In this document: positions 17,454-26,196 of the stretch, one piece after another
Layout: every line of letters starts with the position of its first letter
Numbering within the stretch: the first letter of the stretch is position 1
The notes under the pieces: model-generated
Told to the model about the DNA's origin: nothing
Databases searched by the model: none
Seen by the model: only the letters and a program-made list of their open reading frames with translations
Assembly (NCBI GenBank): GCA_016214845.1
Contig: JACRMS010000021.1
Coordinates: forward strand, 107,651 to 171,650
Length of the DNA stretch: 64,000 nt
Direction: 5' to 3'
Origin: Nitrospirota bacterium
Lineage (GTDB): Bacteria; Nitrospirota; Thermodesulfovibrionia; UBA6902
Translations under genes and position numbers: made by a program

Positions 17454-18154
17454 AAAAACAAAAAGCAGTTAAGAAGCAGAAACCGATAGAAAAACAGAAG
17501 ACAATGAAAAAGCAGAACATAGTTTTAATCTCAGCGATCTGCCTGGTGATCGTGTTTGCGCTCGGCAGCTATTTCTACAAGACGCAGCAGTCAGAAAAGC
17601 TGAGCTTTATGGCCAGAGAAAACGCTTCAACGTTTGTCAGGGATTATTCACTGACACTCGGCAGTAATGATGCGAAAGTTTATATCGTGGAATTTTTTGA
17701 CCCCGCGTGTGAAACCTGCAGAGATTTTCATCCTTTCGTTAAAAACCTGATGGCTGAAAACCAGGGCAAAATGAAGCTTGTTCACAGGTACGCGCCTTTT
17801 CATCCCGGCTCAGATTATTTTGTAAAGATACTGGAAGCGGCGAGGAAACAGGGGAAGTATTGGGAGACCCTGGAGGCTATGTTTAATAGTCAGCATATCT
17901 GGGCAAGCCATCATAATCCCCAGCCTGAATTAATATGGCAATTCCTCCCGCAGGCGGGACTGAATATTGAGCAAATAAAAAATGATATGAACGATCCTGA
18001 GATTGCCAAACATATCGCGCAGGACCTTGCAGACGCCAACGCTCTCAATGTCAGGCAGACACCTGAATTTTTTGTGAACGGCAAGCCCCTTCCAAGCTTC
18101 GGTTACAGCCAGTTAAGAGAATTGGTAGAAGCCGAAATTCGGGCAAATTATTAG
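17450..18154 (+). CDS. DsbA/BdbD-like thiol oxidoreductase, membrane-anchored
   Basis: 234 residues. A Lys/Gln-rich N-terminus (KKQKAVKKQKPIEKQK) precedes one hydrophobic segment (VLISAICLVIVFALGSYF), a signal anchor. The thioredoxin-like domain has the active site CETC (FFDPACETCRDF, about residues 84-87) instead of the common CPHC, and the cis-proline segment RQTPEFFVNG. The start at 17450 is chosen because AGAGGAGG (17434-17441) precedes it and it couples to the dsbB-like stop; a longer reading to 17336 would overlap that gene. It probably introduces disulfides into exported proteins. Confidence 0.85.
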   Translation: MKKQKAVKKQKPIEKQKTMKKQNIVLISAICLVIVFALGSYFYKTQQSEKLSFMARENASTFVRDYSLTLGSNDAKVYIVEFFDPACETCRDFHPFVKNLMAENQGKMKLVHRYAPFHPGSDYFVKILEAARKQGKYWETLEAMFNSQHIWASHHNPQPELIWQFLPQAGLNIEQIKNDMNDPEIAKHIAQDLADANALNVRQTPEFFVNGKPLPSFGYSQLRELVEAEIRANY

Positions 18155-18179
18155 AGCTGAATTGGACAAGACTGCATGA

Positions 18180-18236
18180 ATGAACATTATCCTTTTTGAA
18201 GAAATAGATTATTATCAAAGTGCAGGTTGCCTATAA
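18180..18236 (+). pseudogene. Relic copy of the rsmE 5' end
   Basis: An ATG at 18180 opens 18 codons, MNIILFEEIDYYQ..., then stop. Its first 39 nt match the start of rsmE at 20176 at 34 positions by my count, including the non-coding-neutral third bases. It lies 26 bp after the dsbA-like stop and just left of the methyltransferase. The restriction-modification pair therefore sits between two copies of the same gene start, as after insertion into, or replacement of, the rsmE 5' end. Confidence 0.6.
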
Positions 18237-19206
18237 GAGAGAGTTTTTATACAATAATGCCATGAAAGCTTTAGAGACAATAAATCCTCTTTTCAAAAAA
18301 GAAGATATAAGCATTTGCAAAGCACATCCTATCAATGCTCAAAGCTCAGGCTTCAGACTTCACTATGAACACCCTAATGGGAAACTTTACCAGGGGGACA
18401 GTATCGCATGGCTGAATTCACTAAAAGATGAAAGCATAGACTTAATATTCGCCGACCCTCCATATAACATCAACAAAGCGGATTGGGACAGCTTTGAAAG
18501 TCAGGAGCATTATATAGAGTGGTCATTAAAATGGATTGAACCGTCAGCAAGGATTTTAAAACCGCACGGCTCATTATACATCTGCGGGTTTTCAGAGATC
18601 TTGGCCGACCTCAGACATCCAACTTCAAAATACTTTAAATCATGCCGCTGGTTGATATGGCATTACAAGAACAAAGCAAATCTCGGTAACGACTGGGGAC
18701 GCTCCCACGAAAGCATTGTTCACTTTCGCAAGTCTTCAAAAGTCAAATTGAACGTTGACGACATTCGCATTCCATATGGAGCGCATACACTGAAATATCC
18801 GCTGCACCCGCAGGCTGTTACCAGTCAGTACGGCAACGGCGAACACCGGGAACATTGGAAGCCAAACCCAAGAGGCGCAAAACCAAAAGATGTTATAGAC
18901 ATCCCGACTACCTGCAATGGAATGGGAGAAAAAACACCTCACCCCACACAAAAGCCGGAAGAGCTTGTTCGCAAATTTGTTTTGGCTTCTTCCAATAAAG
19001 GCGATGTTGTCCTTGATCCTTTTTCCGGTTCAGGCACAACGCTTGTCGTAGCAGAGCAATTAGGCCGCAAATGGTCAGGATGCGAGATAAACGCACCGTA
19101 TAACGAATGGGCAATTGAGCGAGTGGAACACGTCAAGAGTATGTCGGTAGAAGACTGGATCGAGCATGACAGGAAAGTGCAAGAGAGAAGAGAGTCTATC
19201 CGGTGA
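18220..19206 (+). CDS. Type II DNA adenine/cytosine-N4 methyltransferase (beta class)
   Basis: 328 residues. The catalytic motif IV, FADPPYNI, near residue 80 comes before the SAM-binding motif I, DPFSGSGTT near residue 269. That is the beta order of enzymes such as M.RsrI or M.HinfI. HPTQKPEELV is motif X. DPPY suggests N6-adenine but N4-cytosine cannot be excluded. The start is GTG 18220 or ATG 18262; neither has a strong SD. The stop overlaps the next gene (GTGA), so the pair forms a restriction-modification unit. The recognition site is unknown. Confidence 0.9.
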   Translation: MQVAYKREFLYNNAMKALETINPLFKKEDISICKAHPINAQSSGFRLHYEHPNGKLYQGDSIAWLNSLKDESIDLIFADPPYNINKADWDSFESQEHYIEWSLKWIEPSARILKPHGSLYICGFSEILADLRHPTSKYFKSCRWLIWHYKNKANLGNDWGRSHESIVHFRKSSKVKLNVDDIRIPYGAHTLKYPLHPQAVTSQYGNGEHREHWKPNPRGAKPKDVIDIPTTCNGMGEKTPHPTQKPEELVRKFVLASSNKGDVVLDPFSGSGTTLVVAEQLGRKWSGCEINAPYNEWAIERVEHVKSMSVEDWIEHDRKVQERRESIR

Positions 19207-20099
19207 CATTATCGAAGATAATCAAGATTGCATCAAACAAGGAAAAGTTTTTAACTCTCAAAGATTATATCGAGTTTTGCAAGCTATATTTAGAATTTGC
19301 CGCTGCCGGACTTCAAGCTGTCATTGTATCTCAGAATGAAAACCACTATCGTTTTTACCAGTACAAGAAAGACGGCCATTTCAACATTACCCGGCCAATC
19401 AATTCAAATCTAATGTATGGATTTTCTGATGTCTCAAATTTTGAAAAAGAGTTTTTGAAAATCCTCCACTCTGTTAGAGACATTCCAGCAGATGACAACC
19501 GTAACCGCGAATTGATAAAGCGGGGCATTTACACTGTTCAACAATCAATCGGTTCAGCGCTTGACGCTTTACCTGCCGGAGCATCGAACATAGCCAGAAA
19601 GGTCAACGGAGATCTCTTTGAGAGGTTTATCCAACTGTTGATTAAAGAAATAGGGGTCAAGTGCAAAACGGGAACAGTCCAAGTTCCGGTAAGTGGATTC
19701 CAGTTTAACATGAGCTATCAGCATGACCTTCTTCTATACAAGGATGACAATTTGAAAGTCATCGGGTCAGTGAAGACATCGAGCAAGGACAGAATTGATA
19801 AAATATTTCTTGATAAATTTCTCTACTGCAAACTGACAAATACCATGCTACCGCATATAGCTATCTTTCTTAATGATGTGCAGAGAAAAAACAGTAAGCG
19901 GCAAGATGAGTATGGAATAAACGCTACATTCCTACCCGGACATTTCAAGGCATTTACAGTCAAATTAAACCCTCTTGACGGTGTTTATTACTGTGACATA
20001 AGACCGAATATGGAGACAGACGACCTCCTGAAAAAACATATCAGAACAATAGACCACTTTTTCTGTTCCGATATTTGGTCATTCATAGAAAGTTCGTAG
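19203..20099 (+). CDS. Probable type II restriction endonuclease
   Basis: 298 residues, no family recognised with certainty. The assignment rests on tight coupling (GTG overlapping the methyltransferase stop) and a PD-(D/E)XK-like core: Glu in GDLFERFIQLLIKE near residue 139, Asp in YQHDLLLY near 172, and IGSVKTSSKDR near 187, where the usual E/QxK is SVK. The central half would be the nuclease and the N-terminal half may read DNA. Like its partner it is more AT-rich than the flanking housekeeping genes, which fits horizontal transfer. Confidence 0.65.
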   Translation: MTLSKIIKIASNKEKFLTLKDYIEFCKLYLEFAAAGLQAVIVSQNENHYRFYQYKKDGHFNITRPINSNLMYGFSDVSNFEKEFLKILHSVRDIPADDNRNRELIKRGIYTVQQSIGSALDALPAGASNIARKVNGDLFERFIQLLIKEIGVKCKTGTVQVPVSGFQFNMSYQHDLLLYKDDNLKVIGSVKTSSKDRIDKIFLDKFLYCKLTNTMLPHIAIFLNDVQRKNSKRQDEYGINATFLPGHFKAFTVKLNPLDGVYYCDIRPNMETDDLLKKHIRTIDHFFCSDIWSFIESS

Positions 20100-20175
20100 A
20101 GCCCTAAATGTTCCACATCGGGTAACGAAATACTCGTAGTGACAACCCCCTGTGGTTGCCCTTGATTAAAACTAA

Positions 20176-20889
20176 ATGAACATTATCCTTTTCAACGAAA
20201 CAGATTATTATCAGAATAGAGATGCGATCAGGTTGTCTGATCACAGGTTCGATCATATTTCGGAAGTTTTAAGATCGAAAAAGAATGACCTGTTACAAGT
20301 AGGACTGATAAACGGCAAGCTGGGGACCGGGAAGGTCATAGAGATAACAAAACAGTTTATTGATATTTCAGTGACCCTGGATAAGGACCCTCCTTTACCG
20401 GCCTCCCTGACTTTATTATTAGCGCTGCCAAGGCCGAAGATATTGAAAAGGACTTTAAGACACGTAACCACTTTGGGTGTTAAAAAAATATTCTTGATAA
20501 ATTCATTCCGGGTAGATAAAAGCTACTGGCAAACTCCTGTCCTTGGCCGGGAGAAGATAAGAGATATTTTTCTGAACAGCCTGGAACAGTCCTGTGACAC
20601 TATCTTGCCGGAGCTTTCTCTGAAACCTTTGTTCAAACCTTTTGTCGAAGACGAATTGCCGGACATTATAAAAAATACAATCCCCGTGCTCGCCCATCCG
20701 AAAGCCGCTAACAAGCTGGTTGATACTTCAGGAAAACACTTTACACTGGCAGTCGGGCCTGAAGGCGGATTTATCCCTTACGAAATAAATAAATTAAAGG
20801 AATGCGGATTTGAAGAATATAATTTTGGTAAAAGAATTTTACCAGTTGAAACCGCTGTGCCTGGTATTATTTCAATATTGACCATGTAG
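20176..20889 (+). CDS. rsmE: 16S rRNA (uracil1498-N3)-methyltransferase
   Basis: 237 residues of the SPOUT family that methylates U1498 of 16S rRNA. An N-terminal PUA-like barrel (HRFDHISEVLRSKKNDLLQVG) leads into the knotted C-terminal domain with LALPRPKILKRTLRHVTTLGVKKI, then AVGPEGGFIPYEI and ILPVETAVPGIISIL, the SAM-knot motifs. The product is full length. Its 5' end is duplicated at 18180. It converges on mutS across a two-hairpin repeat. Confidence 0.93.
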   Translation: MNIILFNETDYYQNRDAIRLSDHRFDHISEVLRSKKNDLLQVGLINGKLGTGKVIEITKQFIDISVTLDKDPPLPASLTLLLALPRPKILKRTLRHVTTLGVKKIFLINSFRVDKSYWQTPVLGREKIRDIFLNSLEQSCDTILPELSLKPLFKPFVEDELPDIIKNTIPVLAHPKAANKLVDTSGKHFTLAVGPEGGFIPYEINKLKECGFEEYNFGKRILPVETAVPGIISILTM

Positions 20890-20891
20890 AT

Positions 20892-20968
20892 TGTCATTGT
20901 CCGGCTTGACCGGACAATCCAGAACCTGTCGGAAAGACTGGATCCCCCGATCAAGTCGGGGGATGACA
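20892..20968. repeat. Two-hairpin intergenic repeat, copy 2
   Basis: TGTCCGG-CTTGA-CCGGACA and CCCCCGA-TCAAG-TCGGGGG, two 7-bp stems with 5-nt loops, separated by an imperfect tccagaac...actggat linker and bounded by ttgtcat and atgaca. It fills the gap between the converging rsmE and mutS and may help end both transcripts, though no T-tract follows. Confidence 0.65.
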
Positions 20969-20982
20969 GAGAAAGCGTGGAC

Positions 20983-23586
20983 TTACTTGGTATTCCCATC
21001 CCCTAACTTCTTCTTCATCTCAAACAATTTATTCAGCGCCTCAAGCGGGGTCATGCTCATTACATCAAGCCCGAGGAGTTCTTTCATCACAGGGTCAGCC
21101 TGTGTTGTAAAGAGGTCAAGCTGGTTGACCTTTGCCACTTCAGGAGACGGAGGATGGGAAGTGTACGCGAGCTTTGGCGTGCCAAGTTCATTGAGCTCCG
21201 ATTTTTCAAGGTTGGACAAGATCTCTTTCGCGCGTTCAATTGTGGAAAATGGAAGCCCGGCAAGGCGCGCGACCTGAATGCCGTAACTTTTGTCAGCGGC
21301 GCCTTCTTCAATTCTCCTGAGGAAAATTATCTCATCGCCCCACTCTTTCACAGCGACGTTCAGATTTTTTATCCCGTCGAGTATCAGCGAGAGTTCAGTG
21401 AGTTCGTGGTAATGCGTAGCAAAGAGCGTCCTTGCCCTCAACTCCTTTGCGATAAATTCCACGACCGCCCACGCGATGCTGATGCCGTCAAAGGTGCTGG
21501 TCCCCCTTCCCACTTCATCCAGCAGAATGAGGCTCTTCCTTGACGCGTTGTTTAAAATATTCGCGGTCTCAATCATCTCCACCATGAACGTGCTCTGCCC
21601 TTTTGTTATGATGTCGGAAGCGCCGATCCTTGTGAATATCCTGTCGACTATCCCAACCTTCGCCTCTCTGGCGGGGACGAAACTCCCTATCTGCGCCATC
21701 AGCACGACAAGCGAGATCTGTCTCATGTACGTTGACTTGCCTGCCATGTTGGGGCCTGTGATTATTGATATGTTGTTCGCGGCAGAATCTATCAATGAAT
21801 CGTTCGGAATAAATTTTTCCCCTGCCGACAATCTCTCGATCACGGGATGCCTGCCTTCAATTATCTGGATCACATCGCCGTCATCAACGAGCGGGCGTTC
21901 GTAATTATATTTTTTCGCGATATAGGCGAAGCTGTGCAGGGCGTCAAGCTCCGCGATCGCGGCTGATGTCCTCTGAAGTTTCTCCGTCTCGGCGGCAATG
22001 GTGTCTCTTACCTTGATGAAGACATCGTACTCAAGGTTCTTCAGCCGTTCCTCCGCGCCAAGTACCTTTGCCTCGTAGTCCTTCAGTTCAGGAGTGATAT
22101 ATCTCTCGCCGCCAACGAGCGTCTGTTTCCTGATAAAGTCAGCGGGCACCTGCGTGAGATTCGCCTTTGTGATCTCGATGTAGTAGCCGAAGACTTTGTT
22201 GTAGCCGACCTTCAGCGATGAAATACCTGTCCGCTCTCTTTCCTTTGACTGGAGATTGGCAATGAAATCCTTTCCGCTGCTGCTTATCTCGCGCAGCTCG
22301 TCTATCTCGGTATTAAAACCTTTTCTTATCAGGCCGCCGTCTTTCAGGGTGAATGGAGGGTCATCGGAAATCGCCTTTTCAATGAGGATTTTTACATCTT
22401 CAAGCACGTCGATCTGTCTCTCAAGAGATTTGATCGTCCTGTTATCGTATTCCTGAAGAAGGGCTTTCAGCTCAGGTAATCTCGTCAGGGAATTCCTCAA
22501 TGATAAAAGGTCCCTCGCATTGGCGGTACCGCTGCCGATACGGGAGGCAAGCCGCTCGATATCGTATATCTCTTTTAAATGCGTTTGTATTTTTGAAAAT
22601 CTGCCCGTATCAGACATCAGGGAGCTTACCGCGTCCTGTCTCCCCGATATCTCGTGCGGGTCAAGCAATGGATTAAGCAGCCATGCGCGCAAAAGCCTGC
22701 CGCCCATCGGTGTGAACGTTTCATCTAAAACCCACAGGAGGCTTCCTTCTGTTTCGCCGCCGCGCATGTTCTTAGTGATCTCAAGGTTCCTCAGCGTTGC
22801 CGCGTCAAGCAGCATATGTGATGAGCGCCTGAGCACGCTTATCTTTTTGAACGCGAGCATGTCCTTCTGCGTCTCTTCAAGATAATTTAAAAGCGCGCCT
22901 GCAGCGGAGATGCCGACTATCATGCCTTCGCACCCGTAGCCGTCAAGCGATGAGACCCTGAAATGCTTGATCAGCTTCCTGTACGCCTCTATGTAATCGA
23001 AGTACCAGTCGTCATATGTCGTGAGATAGTAGTCGCTGAGGTTGTCAATTATCGATGAATTGCTTTTGAAGCTGAACGGGTATAAGATCTCCTTCGGCTG
23101 AAACCTGTTTATCTCATCGCCGAGGGAGTTGTGTGTTTCGTAGATCAAAAATTCCCCTGTCGTGATGTCCGCGACCGCAATGCCGTAAATATTTTCCTTC
23201 TGGAAAAATCCGAGTATGTAATTGTTCTCCTTCGGATTGTCGGGAAGAAATGTCCCCGGCGTGATCACCTTGATGACTTCTCTTCTTACGATCCCCTTTG
23301 CCTCTTTGGGGTCTTCGACCTGCTCGCAGACCGCGACCTTGAAGCCTGCCCTCACAAGCTTCGCGATATAGTTGTCGGCAGTGAAATGGGGAATGCCGCA
23401 CATTGGAATAGGGTCTTCTTTTGCCTTGTCTCTTGAGGTGAGCGTTATCTGCAATACTTTTGAGGCGACAACCGCGTCCTGCCCGAACATCTCGTAGAAA
23501 TCTCCGAGCCGGAAGAATACGATCGTGTCCGGGTAATTGCGCTTGACGTCATGATACTGCTTCATTAAAGGGGTAAGTTCGGACAT
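20983..23586 (-). CDS. mutS: DNA mismatch repair protein MutS
   Basis: 867 residues, full length. The mismatch-reading motif FRLGDFYEMFGQDA is near residue 30. The core levers follow, then the ATPase: Walker A ITGPNMAGKSTYMRQ near residue 615, Walker B and signature LLDEVGRGTSTFDGISIAWA, and the switch FATHYHELTEL. The C-terminal tail has the dimer/tetramer region MTPLEALNKLFEMKKKL. mutL is not in the window. Confidence 0.97.
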   Translation of the reverse strand: MSELTPLMKQYHDVKRNYPDTIVFFRLGDFYEMFGQDAVVASKVLQITLTSRDKAKEDPIPMCGIPHFTADNYIAKLVRAGFKVAVCEQVEDPKEAKGIVRREVIKVITPGTFLPDNPKENNYILGFFQKENIYGIAVADITTGEFLIYETHNSLGDEINRFQPKEILYPFSFKSNSSIIDNLSDYYLTTYDDWYFDYIEAYRKLIKHFRVSSLDGYGCEGMIVGISAAGALLNYLEETQKDMLAFKKISVLRRSSHMLLDAATLRNLEITKNMRGGETEGSLLWVLDETFTPMGGRLLRAWLLNPLLDPHEISGRQDAVSSLMSDTGRFSKIQTHLKEIYDIERLASRIGSGTANARDLLSLRNSLTRLPELKALLQEYDNRTIKSLERQIDVLEDVKILIEKAISDDPPFTLKDGGLIRKGFNTEIDELREISSSGKDFIANLQSKERERTGISSLKVGYNKVFGYYIEITKANLTQVPADFIRKQTLVGGERYITPELKDYEAKVLGAEERLKNLEYDVFIKVRDTIAAETEKLQRTSAAIAELDALHSFAYIAKKYNYERPLVDDGDVIQIIEGRHPVIERLSAGEKFIPNDSLIDSAANNISIITGPNMAGKSTYMRQISLVVLMAQIGSFVPAREAKVGIVDRIFTRIGASDIITKGQSTFMVEMIETANILNNASRKSLILLDEVGRGTSTFDGISIAWAVVEFIAKELRARTLFATHYHELTELSLILDGIKNLNVAVKEWGDEIIFLRRIEEGAADKSYGIQVARLAGLPFSTIERAKEILSNLEKSELNELGTPKLAYTSHPPSPEVAKVNQLDLFTTQADPVMKELLGLDVMSMTPLEALNKLFEMKKKLGDGNTK

Positions 23587-23599
23587 ATCGTTTTAATAA

Positions 23600-23705
23600 T
23601 AAACTTATCCGCAGATATCACAGATAAATTCAAAGTCTGTGTTAATCTGAGTAATCTGTGGATTGATTCACTTTATCTGCTTATGTGCTCTCTGTGGTTT
23701 TCTTT
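23600..23705. repeat. 'cacagat' dyad between mutS and the PilZ gene
   Basis: Arms ttatccgcagatatcacagat and its partner (gtaatctgtggat), then a trailing ctctgtggtttt. Same family as at 9014 and 14853. Nothing else is visible in 23587-23776. Confidence 0.55.
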
Positions 23706-23776
23706 TAAGGAATTAAAAACTATAACATAATGGTGAAATTATAGAAAAGGGGATTTACTGCGCTTAATAAACCTGC

Positions 23777-24118
23777 TTAATGAAACATCCTGATATCAGG
23801 GGCGGATTTACATTTGCTAACAAATTCCAGATAATCCTGCGGGGGATTCACAAGCTCAACACCGATACCGTTCTCTTCAATGCAGGCATGATCAGCAGAT
23901 GGTTTTGCCACTCTTTTGACCCTGATGGGGAGTTTAAAGGTCTGTCCGTCCTGGAGGACTACCACAATGAACATCGAATCAACCGGGAACTGCACCTTCG
24001 TGCAGATGAACATTCCATTCTCCGAAAGATTGGCAACCGTTCCAGTGTAAACTATGGTGCCGTAGAACAATCTCGCCGGAAGTTTTGCGGGCAGCCTCTC
24101 AACAGTCCTTCTCTCCAT
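23777..24118 (-). CDS. PilZ-domain protein
   Basis: 113 residues making up a single PilZ domain, a c-di-GMP receptor. ERRTVERLPA supplies the N-terminal RxxxR arginines and NLSENGMF the (D/N)xSxxG motif. The barrel strands follow (VVVLQDGQTFKLPIRVKRV, NGIGVELVNP). The first motif is ERR...ER, so the exact spacing should be checked. The start is the ATG at 24118 (AAAGGA about 9 nt upstream) rather than 24184. It is transcribed alone, so its target (motility, secretion, polysaccharide) cannot be inferred. Confidence 0.75.
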   Translation of the reverse strand: MERRTVERLPAKLPARLFYGTIVYTGTVANLSENGMFICTKVQFPVDSMFIVVVLQDGQTFKLPIRVKRVAKPSADHACIEENGIGVELVNPPQDYLEFVSKCKSAPDIRMFH

Positions 24119-24195
24119 GGTGGTTATCCTTTTTAAGTTTAAGAAACTTGTGAAGTTTTTAACATAATAACTTCTAAATGTCAATCAAAATTCTC

Positions 24196-24231
24196 TAAAA
24201 TAAAAAATAAAAACCCCGGCAAAAGCCGGGG
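24196..24231 (-). terminator. Rho-independent terminator of ilvE
   Basis: On the minus strand: CCCCGGC (24231-24225), loop TTTT, GCCGGGG (24220-24214), then a long T-rich run down to about 24196. A perfect 7-bp G/C stem plus U-tract, 40 nt past the ilvE stop. Confidence 0.88.
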
Positions 24232-24270
24232 CAGAGTTTACCTGGTAACTTTTCTGGAGAAATTTATTAA

Positions 24271-25188
24271 TTACTTCACATACGCCAGCCAGGATTTGTA
24301 AGTCTTCACCTCTCCCTTTACGATCTTGAAGAAAAGACTTTGAAGCTTCTTTGTTACGGGTCCCGGCTTTCCTGTTCCAATCGTCCTTCCGTCCACTTCA
24401 CGCACGGGCGTCACCTCCGCAGCCGTACCTGAGAAGAATGCCTCATCAGCTATGTATATCTCATCGCGCGTAAAATATGCCTCACGGACTTCGATCTTTT
24501 CTCTCCGCGCCATCTCCATGATGCTCTTTCTGGTGATGCCCTCAAGGATTGACGGAAGCGGCGGAGTAATTAAGGCGCCGTCCCTGACGATAAATATGTT
24601 CTGGCCTGTGCCTTCAGAGACAAAGCCGCTTGTGTCAAGCATCAGCGCTTCTTCATAGCCGCACGCGAGCGCCTCGCGTTTTGCAAGCGTTGAATTTACA
24701 TAGTCTCCGCAGGTCTTGCTTTTCGTCAAAGTCGCGCTCACGTGATGCCGCGCAAAAGAAGATATTTTTACCCTGATGCCGTTCTTGATCCCGTCTTCTC
24801 CAAGATATGCGCCCCACGGCCATGCGGCTATTGCAACCCTTGCCGGGTTCTCCTTGGGATACAGGCCCATCGCACCGTAGCCGAGATAAACAAGAGGACG
24901 TATGTAGCATTCCTTCAGCCCGTTGATCTTTACGGTGTCGATGATCGCTTTTTCAATTTCTTTATGTGAAAACGGGACATCGATCTTTAATATATGACAG
25001 GAATCAAACAGCCTGTCCACATGCTCCTTCAATCTGAAGACAGCGGAACCGCTTTTGGTCTTGTAGCATCTGATGCCCTCAAACGCCCCGGTGCCATAGT
25101 GCAAAGTATGGGTGAGGATGTGGACGTTAGCGTCACCCCACTTAACAAATTTTCCATCCATCCAGATAAATTTCGACTCGTTAAGCAT
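24271..25188 (-). CDS. ilvE: Branched-chain amino acid aminotransferase
   Basis: 305 residues of PLP fold type IV, the last step of Val/Leu/Ile synthesis. KFIWMDGKFVKWGDANVHILTHTLHYGTGAFEGIRCY is the N-terminal signature region. The PLP lysine lies in SKTCGDYVNSTLAK near residue 155, followed by EALMLDTSGFVSEGTGQNIFIV and the phosphate-binding FFSGTAAEVTPV. GGAGGG just before the ATG sets the start. A good terminator follows the stop. Confidence 0.95.
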   Translation of the reverse strand: MLNESKFIWMDGKFVKWGDANVHILTHTLHYGTGAFEGIRCYKTKSGSAVFRLKEHVDRLFDSCHILKIDVPFSHKEIEKAIIDTVKINGLKECYIRPLVYLGYGAMGLYPKENPARVAIAAWPWGAYLGEDGIKNGIRVKISSFARHHVSATLTKSKTCGDYVNSTLAKREALACGYEEALMLDTSGFVSEGTGQNIFIVRDGALITPPLPSILEGITRKSIMEMARREKIEVREAYFTRDEIYIADEAFFSGTAAEVTPVREVDGRTIGTGKPGPVTKKLQSLFFKIVKGEVKTYKSWLAYVK

Positions 25189-25255
25189 CTTCCCTCCAGT
25201 GAATGATTCAATTTAAGATTTAAGAGGAACCAAAAACCAATACAATAATTCAACT

Positions 25256-25319
25256 TGTCATGCTGAACTTGTTTCAGCATCTAATAATATGAGACCCTGA
25301 AACAAGTTCAGGGTGACAA
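25256..25319. repeat. Two-hairpin intergenic repeat, copy 3
   Basis: TGCTGAA-CTTGT-TTCAGCA and CCCTGAA-ACAAG-TTCAGGG, bounded by tgtca and tgaca. Same architecture as the copy at 20892 but with different stem sequences. Confidence 0.6.
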
Positions 25320-25377
25320 ATCAATAATCGCCGCTTCCAAATTATACTCCTTAATTTAAAAACTTTACCAGTGCCCC

Positions 25378-26034
25378 TTAGACGTCCTTCTCGTCCCATC
25401 CGTCTTTTCCAATCAATGGAACAAAGACGCAGGGCGTTGAGATTGAACTACTTATACCTGTGGCGGTCTTTTTTATTTTATAGAGTGTCTGTGAGTATCT
25501 GCTGCCGACAGGAATGACGAGGCTTCCGTTTACTTTCAATTGCTCTATGTACTGCTGGGGAATATGAGGCGCTGCCGCAGTAACTATTATCCCGTCATAC
25601 GGAGAATGTTCAGGTAACCCGATGGTACCGTCAGAAACGATCACGTGAACATTTGTGTAATTCAACTGTTTTAAAATACCCCGCGCCCTCAGGGCAAGCG
25701 GCTGTATCCTCTCGATTGTAAAAACCTCCGCGGCCAGCGTTGATAACACCGCCGCCTGGTACCCAGACCCGGTGCCGATCTCAAGGATTTTTTCATCTCC
25801 CTTCAGCTCAAGCAGCTCGGTCATCACAGCTACCATATAGGGCTGTGAAATGGTTTGCCCCTCGCCTATCGGCAGTGCCCCGTCATCGTATGCTTTGCTT
25901 TCAAGGTATTCATCGACAAACAGATGTCTCGGCACACTTTCCATCGCGGCAAGGACCCTTTCGTCCTTGATGCCCCTGTCCCTTAACTGGTACTCCACCA
26001 TTTCAGAACGTTCTTTTTCGTATGCCATGTCCAA
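25378..26034 (-). CDS. pcm: Protein-L-isoaspartate O-methyltransferase
   Basis: 218 residues. Methylates isoaspartyl residues in damaged proteins using SAM. Family motifs: VPRHLFVDEYLESKAYDDGALPIGEG region, TISQPYMVAVMTELL, the SAM site ILEIGTGSGYQAAVLS, and DGIIVTAAAPHIP. The start could be TTG 26034 or ATG 26028; no SD decides. surE is two genes upstream on the same strand; pcm and surE are neighbours in many bacteria. Confidence 0.94.
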   Translation of the reverse strand: MDMAYEKERSEMVEYQLRDRGIKDERVLAAMESVPRHLFVDEYLESKAYDDGALPIGEGQTISQPYMVAVMTELLELKGDEKILEIGTGSGYQAAVLSTLAAEVFTIERIQPLALRARGILKQLNYTNVHVIVSDGTIGLPEHSPYDGIIVTAAAPHIPQQYIEQLKVNGSLVIPVGSRYSQTLYKIKKTATGISSSISTPCVFVPLIGKDGWDEKDV

Positions 26035-26196
26035 CCCAAAAATTTATAGTAATACAGATGTTGTGAAACAATTTGTTTTTCGATACCGAAACGTAATTTT
26101 AATCAAAGCGCCTGTGTAGATTTTCACATGAAGATGCATGCACAATTTAATAAAAATCCATCGAGTTAAACAAACTGTTGAACAATGTCTGTATTA

